Shown in pieces: positions 39,789-51,022 of a stretch of 64,000 nt of DNA. Every line of letters begins with the position of its first letter. Positions within the stretch are counted from its first letter, which is position 1. A model generated the notes under the pieces. The model was given only the letters and a program-made list of their open reading frames with translations, had not been told where the DNA came from and did not search any database. The stretch is from contig CM072894.1 of NCBI GenBank assembly GCA_037013685.1, positions 10,232,841 through 10,296,840 on the forward strand. Reading direction: 5' to 3'. Position numbers and translations under genes: made by a program. Source of the DNA: Acridotheres tristis (lineage: Eukaryota > Chordata > Aves > Passeriformes > Sturnidae).

Positions 39789-39894
39789 AATGTTTCTCTA
39801 ATACTGAGCCTACATAGAGAAGGGAGAAAAAGATAACAGAAGATGTTTCTCTAATGCTGAGCCTACATAGAGAAGAGAGAAAAAAATAACACAT
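39789..39894 (+). repeat. 53-bp tandem duplication
   Basis: Two head-to-tail units of 53 bases (39789-39841 and 39842-39894) share the core ATGTTTCTCTAAT and GAGCCTACATAGAGAAG. They differ at only a few positions: ACT versus GCT, AAGGG versus AAGAG, AAAAG versus AAAAA, plus the unit edges. The low divergence suggests a fairly recent segmental slippage or repair duplication. Outside the two units the similarity stops. Confidence 0.9.
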
Positions 39895-42800
39895 GTGCCT
39901 ATAGCTGCAGGTTCCCCAGAGAGTTACTGCCCAGCCTGTGGGCATGCACTGATGCTGCCAAGTGGTCAAGCCTTTGCCACTGTTGGCGTAGCAATGTGCA
40001 TGGCAGGACTCGCAGTATTTGGCGATTTATTTTTGCCAAAAATGACACTGTTCGACGAGGCAAAGCTGTTTAACCACTCCCCTGCTGGGCTGTGCTGGAA
40101 TCAGAAGGTTAGACCAGGCTTACAGGTACCTCGCAATTGTCCTGTCTATTTGAACGCACTGTACACAAAGCTGCAAATCAGCCTGACAGCACAGAGAAGC
40201 CTCTGATTATACAGCAAACTTCACTTTCTGTCCTTTTTAAGTGTAACATTTTCAATTCTCGCACATGTGCATGCTCATTTGGGAAGCATCTGACTAGTTC
40301 TGGCATCAGATTTGGACACCTTAATGTGTGCATCTTCCTCACAGTCTCATAGCACTGAATAACACATGAAGTTACATTTGTCTAGAGGTCTGCTCAGTTC
40401 AGCCTGGGCGGGTAAAGAGGCAGATATTTATTTACACTGCAGCCACAGGGGTGAGATCCTGACTGCAAGCTGAGTCACAGGTTTCAGTGCAAGCGCTCCA
40501 AGAGCCCGGCACTGCTCCTCAAAGGCGATGCCAGACCCTGCCTTGGAGCCTTGCAGAGGTCAGCACGGCTGGGGCAGCCACAGCAGCTGTCCTTTGCTAG
40601 AACTTCTCACCTCCTATCTGCACAGCAGTTGTATTTAGAACAATAAATCACAATGCCTGTGTGATGTTTGTTAACAAATACCAACTTTCAATAGCAAGTG
40701 CTAGTGATAAGCACAAATTCATTTGATAAACCATGCCCTGTCATAGAAAAAACCCCAAAATCTTCCTGCAGAAGAAAACCGTCCTTTAATGCTAAATAGT
40801 TTAGGGTTAAGACTGCATAGCCTTCTCTCTCCCTAACAGTGATATATAATCTGCAAGAGATTATAGGAATAAAGTGATAGGTTATTCCTAGAGCACAGAA
40901 TAGATTTTGAATGGAAAATCCCAGCATTTTCTTATATAAACAAGTACAAAATGCATTTATAGGATAGGTTTGGGTGTTTTCAGCTTGCATCAGGGTTTTA
41001 AATTTTTTTCCTTGCCACATGAACTGCCAACTAAACTGAGAAACAGAAATCCTAAATAAAAGTTTAAAAGCAACCACCAACTGTTTAGAAACTGAAAAAG
41101 AAACTCTAGTAGGAAATCAGTCCTTTAAGACAGCTTTCCAGTAAGATGTCAGGGATAGGTCACTTGGTCATCTCACTGGAATAACCACGTTTTAAGTTTT
41201 CAGAGTGAAATATATGAGGTTGGGCAGCCGCAAGGGTTAGTACAGGGCTCAGATTTTAACACAAAGGGTAATGTGGTCTGGTGCAGTCTGGTCACTGCTG
41301 CAGTGCATCTGAAGGTTAGGTTTTATGTTTATTAGCATCATCCAGATGGCGTTTTATGTCCTTAATAACTTTGTCCCTGACTAAGCCATGAACCTACTGT
41401 TTGACAAACACTGTAGGAAATACCCATCAGCAGAAAAGCCATTTTGCAAGAAGGGGTAGAGCCGGTACATTTAAGAGGCCTACAATTTACTTCTGTGTAC
41501 CTGTCACCTTTTGGTGTGTACACTTTACATAGTGAAGGGCTTTAAGCAGCTGTCCTTAAGCTGAGGGGTCTAGACAAAGCACTTCAGTACCCTTGCAGAT
41601 GCCTGGCAGCCCTGCAGCTCCTCCCAATGCACTGCTGAGCAGCAGGGACACCTCCTGTCTGCTCACACCCTGGCCCATCAGCAGAGATATCTCCAACATG
41701 TTGCCCTACACACAGGATACCTAGCAAAACACCCGGGATTTACTGTATTTTGGTGAAAATTAGTCCCACTTCTAATTAGTGGGACTTGTGACTCTCTGGG
41801 AGAAGTTATTTTAGCTTCAAATAGTTAAAACAAAAGGAACATTGGCATTTCCTTTAACAAGACTGTTCTGGCCCCATATGACATCTCAGCAACCAGGAGT
41901 TTCTTTCAGCACCTGAGCTGCACAAGTTTTTCCACTTTCAATATAAACTGAAAAAAAAATTTTGTTTTCTTCCTGGGTGCAAGACACATGGTCAAGACGT
42001 TCCTCCCAAATGAGCAGAAGTTGCTGCACCCTTGTGGGGAGCAAAGGCCTGAATGCAGCTCACAGGAGGAGCTGGGGTGGGCAGGGCAGCCCACGGAGAG
42101 CAGCCCCTGCACAGCTCCCTCTCCATGCCAGCCTTTGCACATCCACGGTGGCTTGTACAGCCCTGGGCATCCATATCCAGCCATCCTTGTGAGCAAACAC
42201 CTCGGTGATATTTCAAACCCCAGCTGTGGCCATCAAACGGATGGGCTGAAAGACAATGAGTTTAAACAATCCAACAGGTGCTGCACACTTGTCCTGCTGA
42301 TTTACTGAACTCATTTAAGTTAAACTGGTTCAGCCTCACGATTCAGACAAGACCAGAATGAATGTTAGCAGCACTTTCGGTGTTTCATGACACAATTTAC
42401 TTCAAATTAAAGCAACTGGAAAAAACCTTGTGCTCAGGGAAGTATGTATGTATTGCTGTTGAAGCAGACACTGGCAGTAGTGACATCAGCATGTTTTTTT
42501 AAGCATACGTTCGTCTTTTGCAGGGATATTTTGAGACCCTAAAAATGTCACTACAGAACTGTCCCAGTTTTTGATTTTGAAAATGTCACCTGTGTCATCA
42601 TTGGAACTGGGCTGTTATTTCCAGAACTAACCATTTGGGGAACAGTTTACGTGAAACTGAAACCTTAGCACCAGCTCTGCAGCAAAAGAGAGAAGGCAAA
42701 AGTGCTGGCACTCACACTGGTGCTGGAGTTATCCAGGAATTGGCTGGCTTACCTCAGGCCAGCCTTTCACTTGCCAGAATTCAGAAACTCACATTTCTTT

Positions 42801-45429
42801 TCAAATTTGCTATTTTCTTAAGGCATTCATTTTGAACGTGACCAGCTGTTCTCAGAACAGAGATCTGGAGCCATATTCTATATTTTTAGAGCAGGCATCT
42901 TTCCTGTTAAACAGAAAGATGAAAAAACTCCAAATTAGATTATGGTTAGGAAGAACAGAAGAAAATTCACAAGTGCAAAGCTGCTGCTGTTCACCCAAAA
43001 GGCTTGCAACAAAGATGCAGAGAGACTTTCCCAATAACTCACAATGGTTTACCTGAAATGGGAGCAGGAAAGAGAAACAAGGCAACCATACAACATACAA
43101 ATAACTCATTGGAAGCCTCAGCATCTGGTGTTCTGATCTGCTGAAGGTACGAAAAGGGTATAGGAAGATATCAAAAGGGCTTCTGGTACAGGATCCTGCT
43201 CATCCCTTGGGCCTCCATCAATACTGACACAACTGTCTCAAGGGTTAGATCAAGAATCTCACCAAGCTGCAGACTCACTTGGCCAAAAAAATCCTGGTTT
43301 TGACAGAGTGTGTCACTTGGCTGCCCCACAGCGAGCATACTGGTGCTGTCACACTGACTGGGACTCGGGAGGCAGTACTGGGATGGACAGTAGGACTGGC
43401 ACTCTTGGCAGCAAGTGACAGCAAATGTGCAGCATGGGTGAGATCCCCACACATTTCCAATAGTGCTGGAAACAACAAAGGCTGAGCTCCCGGGGCTGTG
43501 GGCTGTGAGCTGATAGCCAAGGGCTGCAGGACATCTCCAGGCATGCTCACCTTCTAAAGCTGCTAACAGGCATATTCATACCACATCCTTTCCTTCTGTC
43601 AAAACTCACAGAGCCTTTCTGCTCCAAGCAACCACATATATTCCTAAAACTTGCTGGAAATTAATCATCCCTGAGGCCTTTACTGCTTCAACCAGTTTGG
43701 TTGAGGTCAGCCAACAGTTTCCACTGTCTTTGAATCTGGTAAAAAATGCATGAAACACTATTACCAGACAATCCCATATTCTAACAAACAATCCAACAGA
43801 AGAACTGAAACAACACAGAAGAAAAAAGTAACTTCAAGCTAAAGGGAAATATATTTGAAGACATCTCTGGGGCACTGTCTCCAAAATGCTTTTGTCTTTA
43901 GTGGTCACTTCCACAAGAAGTCATCAACCCCTTTGGAGCAATTTTAAAAGAAATTTGGGGAAATCAGGTCCACAACCTAATCCCTAAATAGTGAAATATT
44001 AGCTCATTCCTATAACCAATCTTCAAGATATTACCTGTAATTGTTCAAGTCATTCCCAATTCACACAAAGTTATCAAAAACTTTAAAATGTTACATTTTT
44101 ATAAAGTCCTGTGTTTTTCAGGTTATTATTATTTGGCCAGTGTTAAATATTTCCATTTTAGAGGGAGGCTTTAGTTCTTTCACTCGGCCACATTTCTGAA
44201 ACCAATTACTTAAATTTGTCACAAGGTTAAGTTGAAAAGTTTCACTCATCCATTCTCTGCTCTCAGGATTTATAAATCCAGATAAAATGCTCTGTGGGAG
44301 ACTTACCCCCAGTTAAATTATTAACTGAGGAAATTAATCCCTCCTCGTTGGACATAAGACCCTTCCCTGTTCTGCTCCAGAGTGAATTGCATCAGCAGGG
44401 CGACTCAGACAAGATGCTTTAAAAGGACCCAGCTCTGTTCCCTTCTCACCAGCCCTTGGCCAGCAGTGGCCATTGCCAGCACACAGACAACCTGTTCCAC
44501 CTTCCACTTGAATTCAAGGGTCCCTGCAAACACAGTATGTAAAATCCTCCCCTTCTTTTAAGGGGAAGTCCTTCAAAGGCATTTTCCTTCAAGAAGGAAG
44601 AACCTCAAAACTTCAAGGTTGTATTTCAACACTCCTCCAACTCTTGGGTGTAGAAGAACATTTGAGATGAAGGTAAAAGAAGGTCCCTCATACAAGTGGA
44701 TCTCAATTGTTTCCCTGTGTGATTCAGAAGAGATGGCCACTTGCAACACTGAGGGAGTTTCACTCAACATGCACTACTCTCAGTCCCAAAGGAAAATGGG
44801 TTCCAATGAATAATCCCGTGATCAGACAGAATACAGTTACTTTACATTTGTAATTTTAGAGATGAAAGGGTATGGAACACCCTTGGCTTGTTATTAACCA
44901 ATGCCTTGTTATCCCCTTTCTTTTGAATTCAGTCAGTGCCATTCGTAGAAAAGCCATTTCTCCCCAGGAACCCTTTCTTTTCAGATTGCCTTTACCCCTG
45001 CTTCCCAGCAATTTCTGTTTTCAGAGTAATGAAGACCAGTGTGGTTCTCTTCTATGCCATTTCACTACATTTACATTTTTCAAAATAATTGATCATATCT
45101 CTGTAATTTTATACTTCTATTCTAAAACATAGGATGCATACAGTCACTACTCAGCATGGCCAGTGAATTATGGCTTATTTGGGATTTTAAGTACAAAGAT
45201 TATAAAAGTGTTGGTTATAGTGCTGCCAAGTGAACTAAATTTAGTGTTCATGGTATCTGGCTAAATATATGTTTTTTAAGTAATAAGAAGGAGTTGTTAT
45301 TGAAACTGCAATCATCTTTCACAATAAATACTGCTTTACTTGAAGGCTTCTATACAGTAAAGTTATATCAGTACTTGGGTATGGTGTACTTGTAATTATA
45401 ACACAAATATAGGGAAAACACTAATGTTT
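39895..45429. other. noncoding DNA, nothing specific
   Basis: Single-copy sequence alternating between AT-rich parts and GC-richer patches at about 42000-42240 and 43280-43560, where overlapping chance frames cluster. No frame has a recognisable domain. A 9-bp-stem hairpin at 41762-41786 is listed separately. Confidence 0.5.
41762..41786. repeat. inverted repeat, 9-bp perfect stem, 7-base loop
   Basis: AGTCCCACT, then TCTAATT, then AGTGGGACT. The arms are exactly complementary and pairing stops outside them. If transcribed it would fold as a short hairpin, but the stem is far too short for a microRNA precursor and there is no polymerase III signal beside it. Function unknown, possibly chance. 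Confidence 0.85.
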
Positions 45430-45560
45430 CTTAAACTACATTTCTTTTGTTTATGCTAATGCAAAGGATAATTTGGTGTGCCACATGCATTGAGGACTGA
45501 TAAAGGCACGACTGAATATTGCACAAAGATGTCTACTCAGAGGTTATCAGCTTGGAAAGG
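45430..45560. other. candidate regulatory block with SOX-POU motif
   Basis: AT-rich complex sequence surrounding the composite motif at 45444-45466. It contains no open frame or simple repeat. The block resembles a conserved noncoding enhancer in texture, but conservation is untested. Confidence 0.25.
45444..45466 (+). promoter_or_regulatory. SOX-POU composite motif candidate
   Basis: CTTTTGTT (45444-45451, SOX-type) is separated by one base from ATGCTAAT (45453-45460), which fits the octamer ATGCWAAT exactly. It overlaps a second octamer-like word ATGCAAAG (45459-45466). SOX and POU factors are known to bind such adjacent sites cooperatively. Motif match only; binding is inferred. Confidence 0.35.
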
Positions 45561-46499
45561 AGCACTGACATAAGGAAACCAATACAGGAGCATTATCAAA
45601 ATTAATCAATGCATTAAAAAGGAGTTAAGGCTCACAGACTGTTAATAAGAAAAGGTTTGGGGGCAGAATGATGATGGTCTTGTTTAGGTTGAGACTTCCT
45701 AGGCATGTTCAAAACCATGTACAAATACAGCCCAGGTGAACACTCTCGAGACCTGCTGAACTCATCTAAACTTTCCCAGGATGAAAGTTCTGCAAAATTA
45801 GCAACTTCAGACACAGGGACTCAGATGGAAAGATAAACTTTATCGTAAGATCTGAAAGCATGGTTTACAAGCATTTAAAAATCAAAGCTTTGTTTCTCTC
45901 AGCTGCAACTAAAGGCAATTGAAAAAACAGCATCTTTTTACTTTTAAATATGGATATACACATTTAAATAATATACAGAAGTACAGAATCTATCTATTTA
46001 AATATATACTTCTTTCCTAAGCAGATCACAGTGACAAAGGACATACAGTACCCTTAGTATCAGGAGTGCAAAAGAAAAGTAAAGTGGGGTCCATTTATAT
46101 TGGGGAAAAGATTGAACAGAGCGTGAGATTGAGAGGGGTTGTCTTTTTTTCTCTTACATACAAAAAACATTCCAGCTGTGGTTTCCACTACTAAAAGTGG
46201 AATTTCACTTTTATAAAGGATTCTGAAAATTGCACTTACATACTTTGCTAAAATCATGTCACTTCTCCTGATGGGATCAATGAGGCATTAGACACATGAA
46301 TAACTAAAGGTTTGAGAGCCTACATACCTATTTACTGCAGCACCTTCTGTCTCCTTAGGGTTTACAAAACCCTATTCTGTTCTTGCACAGCAAGGGAATT
46401 GGTTTCCTTATGACATGTCATCACTCTTTCAGGGAGCTGCATTGCATGCATGCACACAATTTAAAAGCTCTGAAAGAACGAGTCTTTCTGGTGAAACCA
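45561..46499. other. noncoding DNA, AT-rich
   Basis: AT-rich single-copy sequence with AAATAT-type words around 45940-46015. Two short minus-strand frames (45632-45814 and 46060-46257) have no recognisable product. Nothing else was seen. Confidence 0.55.
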
Positions 46500-47230
46500 A
46501 TCTAAGGTGTCCTGTTGTCATCACATACATCTCCCCAGAGAAGCATGCCACAGCTGGCCCCACACAGAGGACTGCTGCCCCTTCCCACAGGCACAGCTGG
46601 CTGGGGACTTTGCAGGGACAGCAGCCTTCCCACTGCAGGGAAGTGGCAGTGCCTGTCCCAAGGCTTCGCTGCGTGCCCTGACTCTGGCAGAGGCGCCACA
46701 GGCCACGGTGAGGGGGAGACAGCCCTGCTGCCCATGCAGGTGCGGGCAGGCAAGGGACAGAGGGAGCGAGGGAGGAACCACAGATTTGTCCTTCATCCCT
46801 GACTGCTCCATGGCTGAAGCACATGAAAGCGTCAAACCCCAAAGTGTCAGCACAGTGCCTGACAATTCAGACATACGAGCCTGTGAGAAACTCTGATCAG
46901 CTGCATCCTGGAACCTTCAGTCCTGGGCGCCTCTCAGCGAGAGGGTTTGTGGACACAGGACGGGGCACACCTGGCACATCAAGTCTTGCCTGCCTATGGG
47001 CAGGCTGATCGTGCCTCGGGGCCATGTCCCTTCCCGTGCCACCTTCCCTCTCCTTGCCTGCACCTCCTTCAAAGCGCTGCGGTTCCACGTTGCCACCTGA
47101 CATTGCCTGCCACCCACCAAAGCCAGATGGTCCCTTCTGCTCCAGGCTCAGGATGAACCTCCTCTGGGAGGCTGCCCCAGCTGAGGAGCAGAGCCTCCCT
47201 AAAACCCACATGTGAGTTCTGGACAGCTGC
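46500..47230. other. GC-rich, CpG-retaining patch
   Basis: Strongly GC-rich compared with both flanks. Seventeen CpGs were counted between about 46667 and 47090. My rough estimate puts the CpG observed/expected ratio near 0.45, below the usual 0.6 island threshold. At least nine overlapping frames of 60-137 codons run on both strands (for example 46429-46842 minus and 46507-46896 plus), as expected when stop codons are depleted by composition. None has a recognisable domain. It could be a decayed CpG island, a promoter or exon of an unannotated noncoding RNA, or a GC fluctuation. Confidence 0.35.
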
Positions 47231-47284
47231 TGGTTGCAGTTCAGCATCACAGTCCAGCTGGTCCAGCTGCCTCAGTCAACAAGA

Positions 47285-47590
47285 TTTCTCGCCAGAAAAA
47301 CGTGATTTTTAGAACTTGAAACTTTTTCATGTGAAAGTGGCAGTTTTGACAAAGGCCTTTCATTCTGTGATAGAGATAATCAAAATGAAAAATCTCATCT
47401 TGAATCAAAATGTAAAGAAATTGAAAACTGAAACAGTTACACTTTCTGTTTTGACATTTCCCATTCAAAACTCCTCAGAATCCTTTCCCTGCTGTGTGAA
47501 AATGTTCCTTTTCTGCGTTTTTTTTTTTTTAATTTGTTTCACTGGGGAAAAAGAATTTGGAAATTCTGACATTTCTTGCAAGAGATATTT
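47285..47590. repeat. possible ancient repeat with recurring TTTTGAC / GACATTTC words
   Basis: The stretch repeats short related words: TTTTGAC at about 47344 and 47451, GACATTTC at about 47453 and 47568, and many GAAAATG/AAAATG/TTCATT units. It has an internal T run near 47519-47531. This is the look of a degenerate dispersed repeat common in sauropsid noncoding DNA, but I cannot name a family. A 126-codon frame (47316-47696) crosses it and is taken as chance. Confidence 0.25.
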
Positions 47591-48650
47591 CAGGCTTTAT
47601 CTAGAGAAGAGCTGTGCCTACAAGTACACTGAATTCCTTGCACCCCACCCCACAAGTATTTTAGAAGACTTGTTGGAAAACATAAAATTTAAATAATAAC
47701 ATTCCAATATTTAAAGCAAGGTTAATAGGTTATATTTTTCTCTTTGAATCCAAACACTTTTCTGGGATTTCAAATATTAAAAGGTAACCAGATTTCAAAC
47801 CAATTTCACAGCAGAAATCCTTCCCTAGAAAATGAGAGACCAGCTGATGCAACTGGCAAAATTCACACTTTTAATTAAAATTATTAAACACAAGAGACCC
47901 CATTGCCTGTTTTATGTACAAAACAACAACAAAGTAGGGATTTATGAAAGAAATATCGTGTTGCTGTGTATCTTAAAGGAAAATATGATAACTGAATTTA
48001 AAATGAGGATTTTTTTATGTGAGCAGTTGATACTCTTTCCTTCTCCAAACTACTACTACAAATCTGAGACTATCCCACTGTTCGAATTTTATACCATCAA
48101 AGGCAATCTGCTTTTAGACGTTTCTTCTACAAAATCTATCTATGTATATACACTGGAAATCTGTCGTACTTTCAGTGATAGTCCCCAGTAAATACAGCAT
48201 GAAATGAGTATTTTCCTCAATGGTCAAAGGTATTCCTGTTGCAAAACAAGTCTCCTTTGAAATATGACATATTTGTAGTGTGCTCTTTTACAACAAGGGT
48301 TACCCAGCAATTATATGCCATATTTTATAATGCAGAACTGCTCTGGAATGAGTACACAGTTTTCAGAAGGATATCAAGAACAATATATATTTGGGTAATA
48401 TTAAATGTACTAATACTTTATTTTATAGTCAGATTCCCGGCAAAAAAATTACCATATTCTGTCTATACATCTAACTCTTAATAAGCTCAATATAGATGTC
48501 TTATTCATTTCCTGGGAAGCAATGCTCTTTCCAGACTTATTTGTAAATGCAGTTAAATTAACATCTTCAACTGCTTTTACTCCACAATCATGAAAATAAC
48601 TACATCCAGAATCATTTCACTTTAAAAAAAAAAGTCATTTTAGTCTAAAG
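47591..48650. other. noncoding DNA, AT-rich
   Basis: AT-rich stretch with chance frames of 119 codons (47832-48191) and 80 codons (48239-48481), both Ile/Tyr/Phe/Lys-rich as expected from AT-rich DNA. No domain, RNA gene or repeat unit could be recognised. Confidence 0.5.
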
Positions 48651-48735
48651 TTTGGCAAAAAAATAAACTGAAATGCTTAGAAATTTACATTTTTGTCACT
48701 CCATAAATCAAAACTTACTTTACATATTAGAACAA
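48651..48735 (+). repeat. copy A of a diverged ~85-bp dispersed repeat
   Basis: Pairs with 50614-50700 in the same orientation, about 1.96 kb away. The core TAGAAATTTACATTTTTG / CACTCCATAAATCAAAA (from 48678) matches the second copy with two differences in 36 bases. The rest aligns with scattered substitutions and small gaps, and similarity fades on both sides. Either an ancient dispersed repeat family or a local duplication; I recognise no family. Confidence 0.75.
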
Positions 48736-50613
48736 TTTTTGTGAGAATTTTGGATCTGAGCTGATAACCTTTTGCCAAGTTTTAACGAAATGCAAATTGA
48801 AACATCTGAGATATTAAACAGACAATCGAGGTTTATGGTTACATCATAAGATTATTGCCCAGTAACACTGCATACTATGGCCCTGAAACACTCACAAGCT
48901 TTATGTATGCAAGCAACCCTTGTGAACACAAATATAAGTGCTAATATAACCTCATGGCATCGAGAACACAATGTTGTATCAGCAATTGACATGCAAACTG
49001 TTTTGCTAAGGGAACATTCCTCCAAAAGATGTAGGAGGGTGTATGTGTAGAAAAGGGCAGCGAACGATGGCAGAAGCTTAATTATAGAACCCCTAATGGC
49101 AGCAGGAGAACACAGTGCTGAAGAGAGCCAGCAGTGTTAGCTCAGGCCCCGCTCCCCACCATGGGCAGCCTGGAATGGGTCTGCTGGAGTCACAGCACGT
49201 GGATTTTTACCAGATCAGGATGTGACCTGTATCTGCAGAGGCTGTGTACAGAAAAAGGCCCACTGGCTGGCAAAGAACAAAGACTAGGTCCCTGCCCTGT
49301 GGGTCACCGAGGAGCGTCCTGGCACTAATGTCTTCTCCTTCACAAGCCCATGCTGTAGATGCACACCATAATGCAGACCTTATGTAGTGCCGAGGGAAGT
49401 GCAAATTAATATCATTAATTGTTAGATACCACAGCAAGATAAGAATAAGTGACCATGAGATCTTTCCAGACACTGCATGCAGACTCAGTTGCCCACACCC
49501 ATACACCTCTCAGAGGCAGCACTGATGTGTTCCTACTCAGGCTGGGACTGACTTTCACAATAGCCTCCAGGAAGAGCTAAGTATGCAAACCTTAATGCAT
49601 TCATGACCCATATTAATTCATCCCTGGCCTCTGTGGAAACTACTGACAAATTTCTGACAAACGAGAAATGGTTAATTTAAATGGAATGTTGTTAATAATG
49701 AAGGGTATGCAATACCCAAACAGCAAGAAAGACCCTATTTAAAGAGAAAGGATTCATCTGGTGTTCAGAGATACACTGATACCAAACATAGGTCCCTGGA
49801 GAGAATGACTGAAATGGGGCCATCAGGTGAGGCTGGCATCAGTTTCATAAACACAGTGAGGTCCCTGCTCCCTTAGTGCCCAAAGCAGAGGAGGCAACAG
49901 CACGTCCTTGAGGGGATCCATAGTACATTCACAGGAGAGGTGCCAAACGCTAAAAAACCAGATTCACTACAAACAGTTCACTGTGAGGTTTTTAACCAGT
50001 GGATGCCCCCAAAGTCTTGTTGTTCAACTCTTCTAACCAAATACATCGAGACTAAGTTGTAGGCTAAGCTTTCCTCTGGTAAAATAATGTTCCTCTTCAA
50101 ATTTCACTGTTCTAATTGCAGAAGCTAGAAATAAAAATAATTTCATTCAAATAAGTAGCATTCAAAATGCTTTCAGCCGGACTTTGCCTCCCAAAAGAAG
50201 CAAAGACACATGAAGGATGTTCTGTATTACCATTTTTATTGGCATTTTGGGCCAGGACCCCATAGGTGCTGTCCCACCACAAAACAAAGATGATTATCCC
50301 TACTTCAAATCATGGTATTTTATTACAACAGTTTACAGTCCTTATTTAATTATCTCAGCATGTACTGCATGGAGTCTGCAGTGGAATCAATTCATTTCTA
50401 GCAAGAATTGGGCCAAATTGTGCTTTTGCTCCCTGGAGAGGGGGTGGGGGTAAAATATACAGAACAGCTGGGGCCACCCAGTAGTTCAGCGAGGCACTCT
50501 GACAGCAGCAATGGCAGATACAAGCAGAAAACATCTTTAAAGAGCCCTCAATTCTTCAGCAAAGCCATAATTATATTCTGAACATTTTTCCCATAATAAT
50601 TTTCATCCAAAAA
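48736..50613. other. noncoding DNA between the two repeat copies
   Basis: Single-copy sequence with small chance frames (49134-49328 plus, 49207-49506 minus, 50217-50453 plus). No gene, RNA or transposon was seen that would explain the flanking repeat copies as terminal repeats. Confidence 0.5.
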
Positions 50614-50700
50614 TTTGCCAAAAAAATTCATCGTGAAAGGCGTAGAAATCTACATTTTTGACACTCCATAAATCAAAAGCTTATTTTACATAGCAGAACA
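50614..50700 (+). repeat. copy B of a diverged ~85-bp dispersed repeat
   Basis: Partner of 48651-48735, direct orientation. Shared order of blocks: TTTGSCAAAAAAAT, TGAAAKGC, TAGAAATYTACATTTTTG, CACTCCATAAATCAAAA, TTTTACATA or TTTACATA, AGAACAA. There is no target-site duplication around either copy that I could see. Confidence 0.75.
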
Positions 50701-50981
50701 AAATTGCTGTATATTTTACCTCAGCCGTACTGTCTTTTAGCATTACCTGCCGAATTTCCAGATTTGAGGATTTTTACATATCTTTCCACTGCTCCTCCGG
50801 AGACTTTTTTTAACATTCACCATGCTCTTCATTAAAACATGTAATTTCTGCAAATCTACTCCCTTGAAGCACAGTATGGCCCTGGGGCTGAACCAGCTCG
50901 AGTTCTGCTGTGATGCTGTAAGGCAACCCGGGATGCTCATCCGCCACTTCCTGTCCCTCCAGGCTCCCACTGAGCTATTCC

Positions 50982-51022
50982 CAGGTTAACAGTGCTCCCT
51001 GTACAGGTTAACAATGCTCCCT
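50982..51022 (+). repeat. 22-bp tandem duplication
   Basis: CAGGTTAACAGTGCTCCCT then GTA, followed by CAGGTTAACAATGCTCCCT. Two direct units with period 22 and one substitution. A local slippage-type duplication; no function seen. Confidence 0.9.

Noticed and set aside
46429..46896. Overlapping frames of up to 137 codons on both strands as genes
   Set aside because: They result from GC-rich composition. Frames on both strands cover the same bases and none has a recognisable motif.
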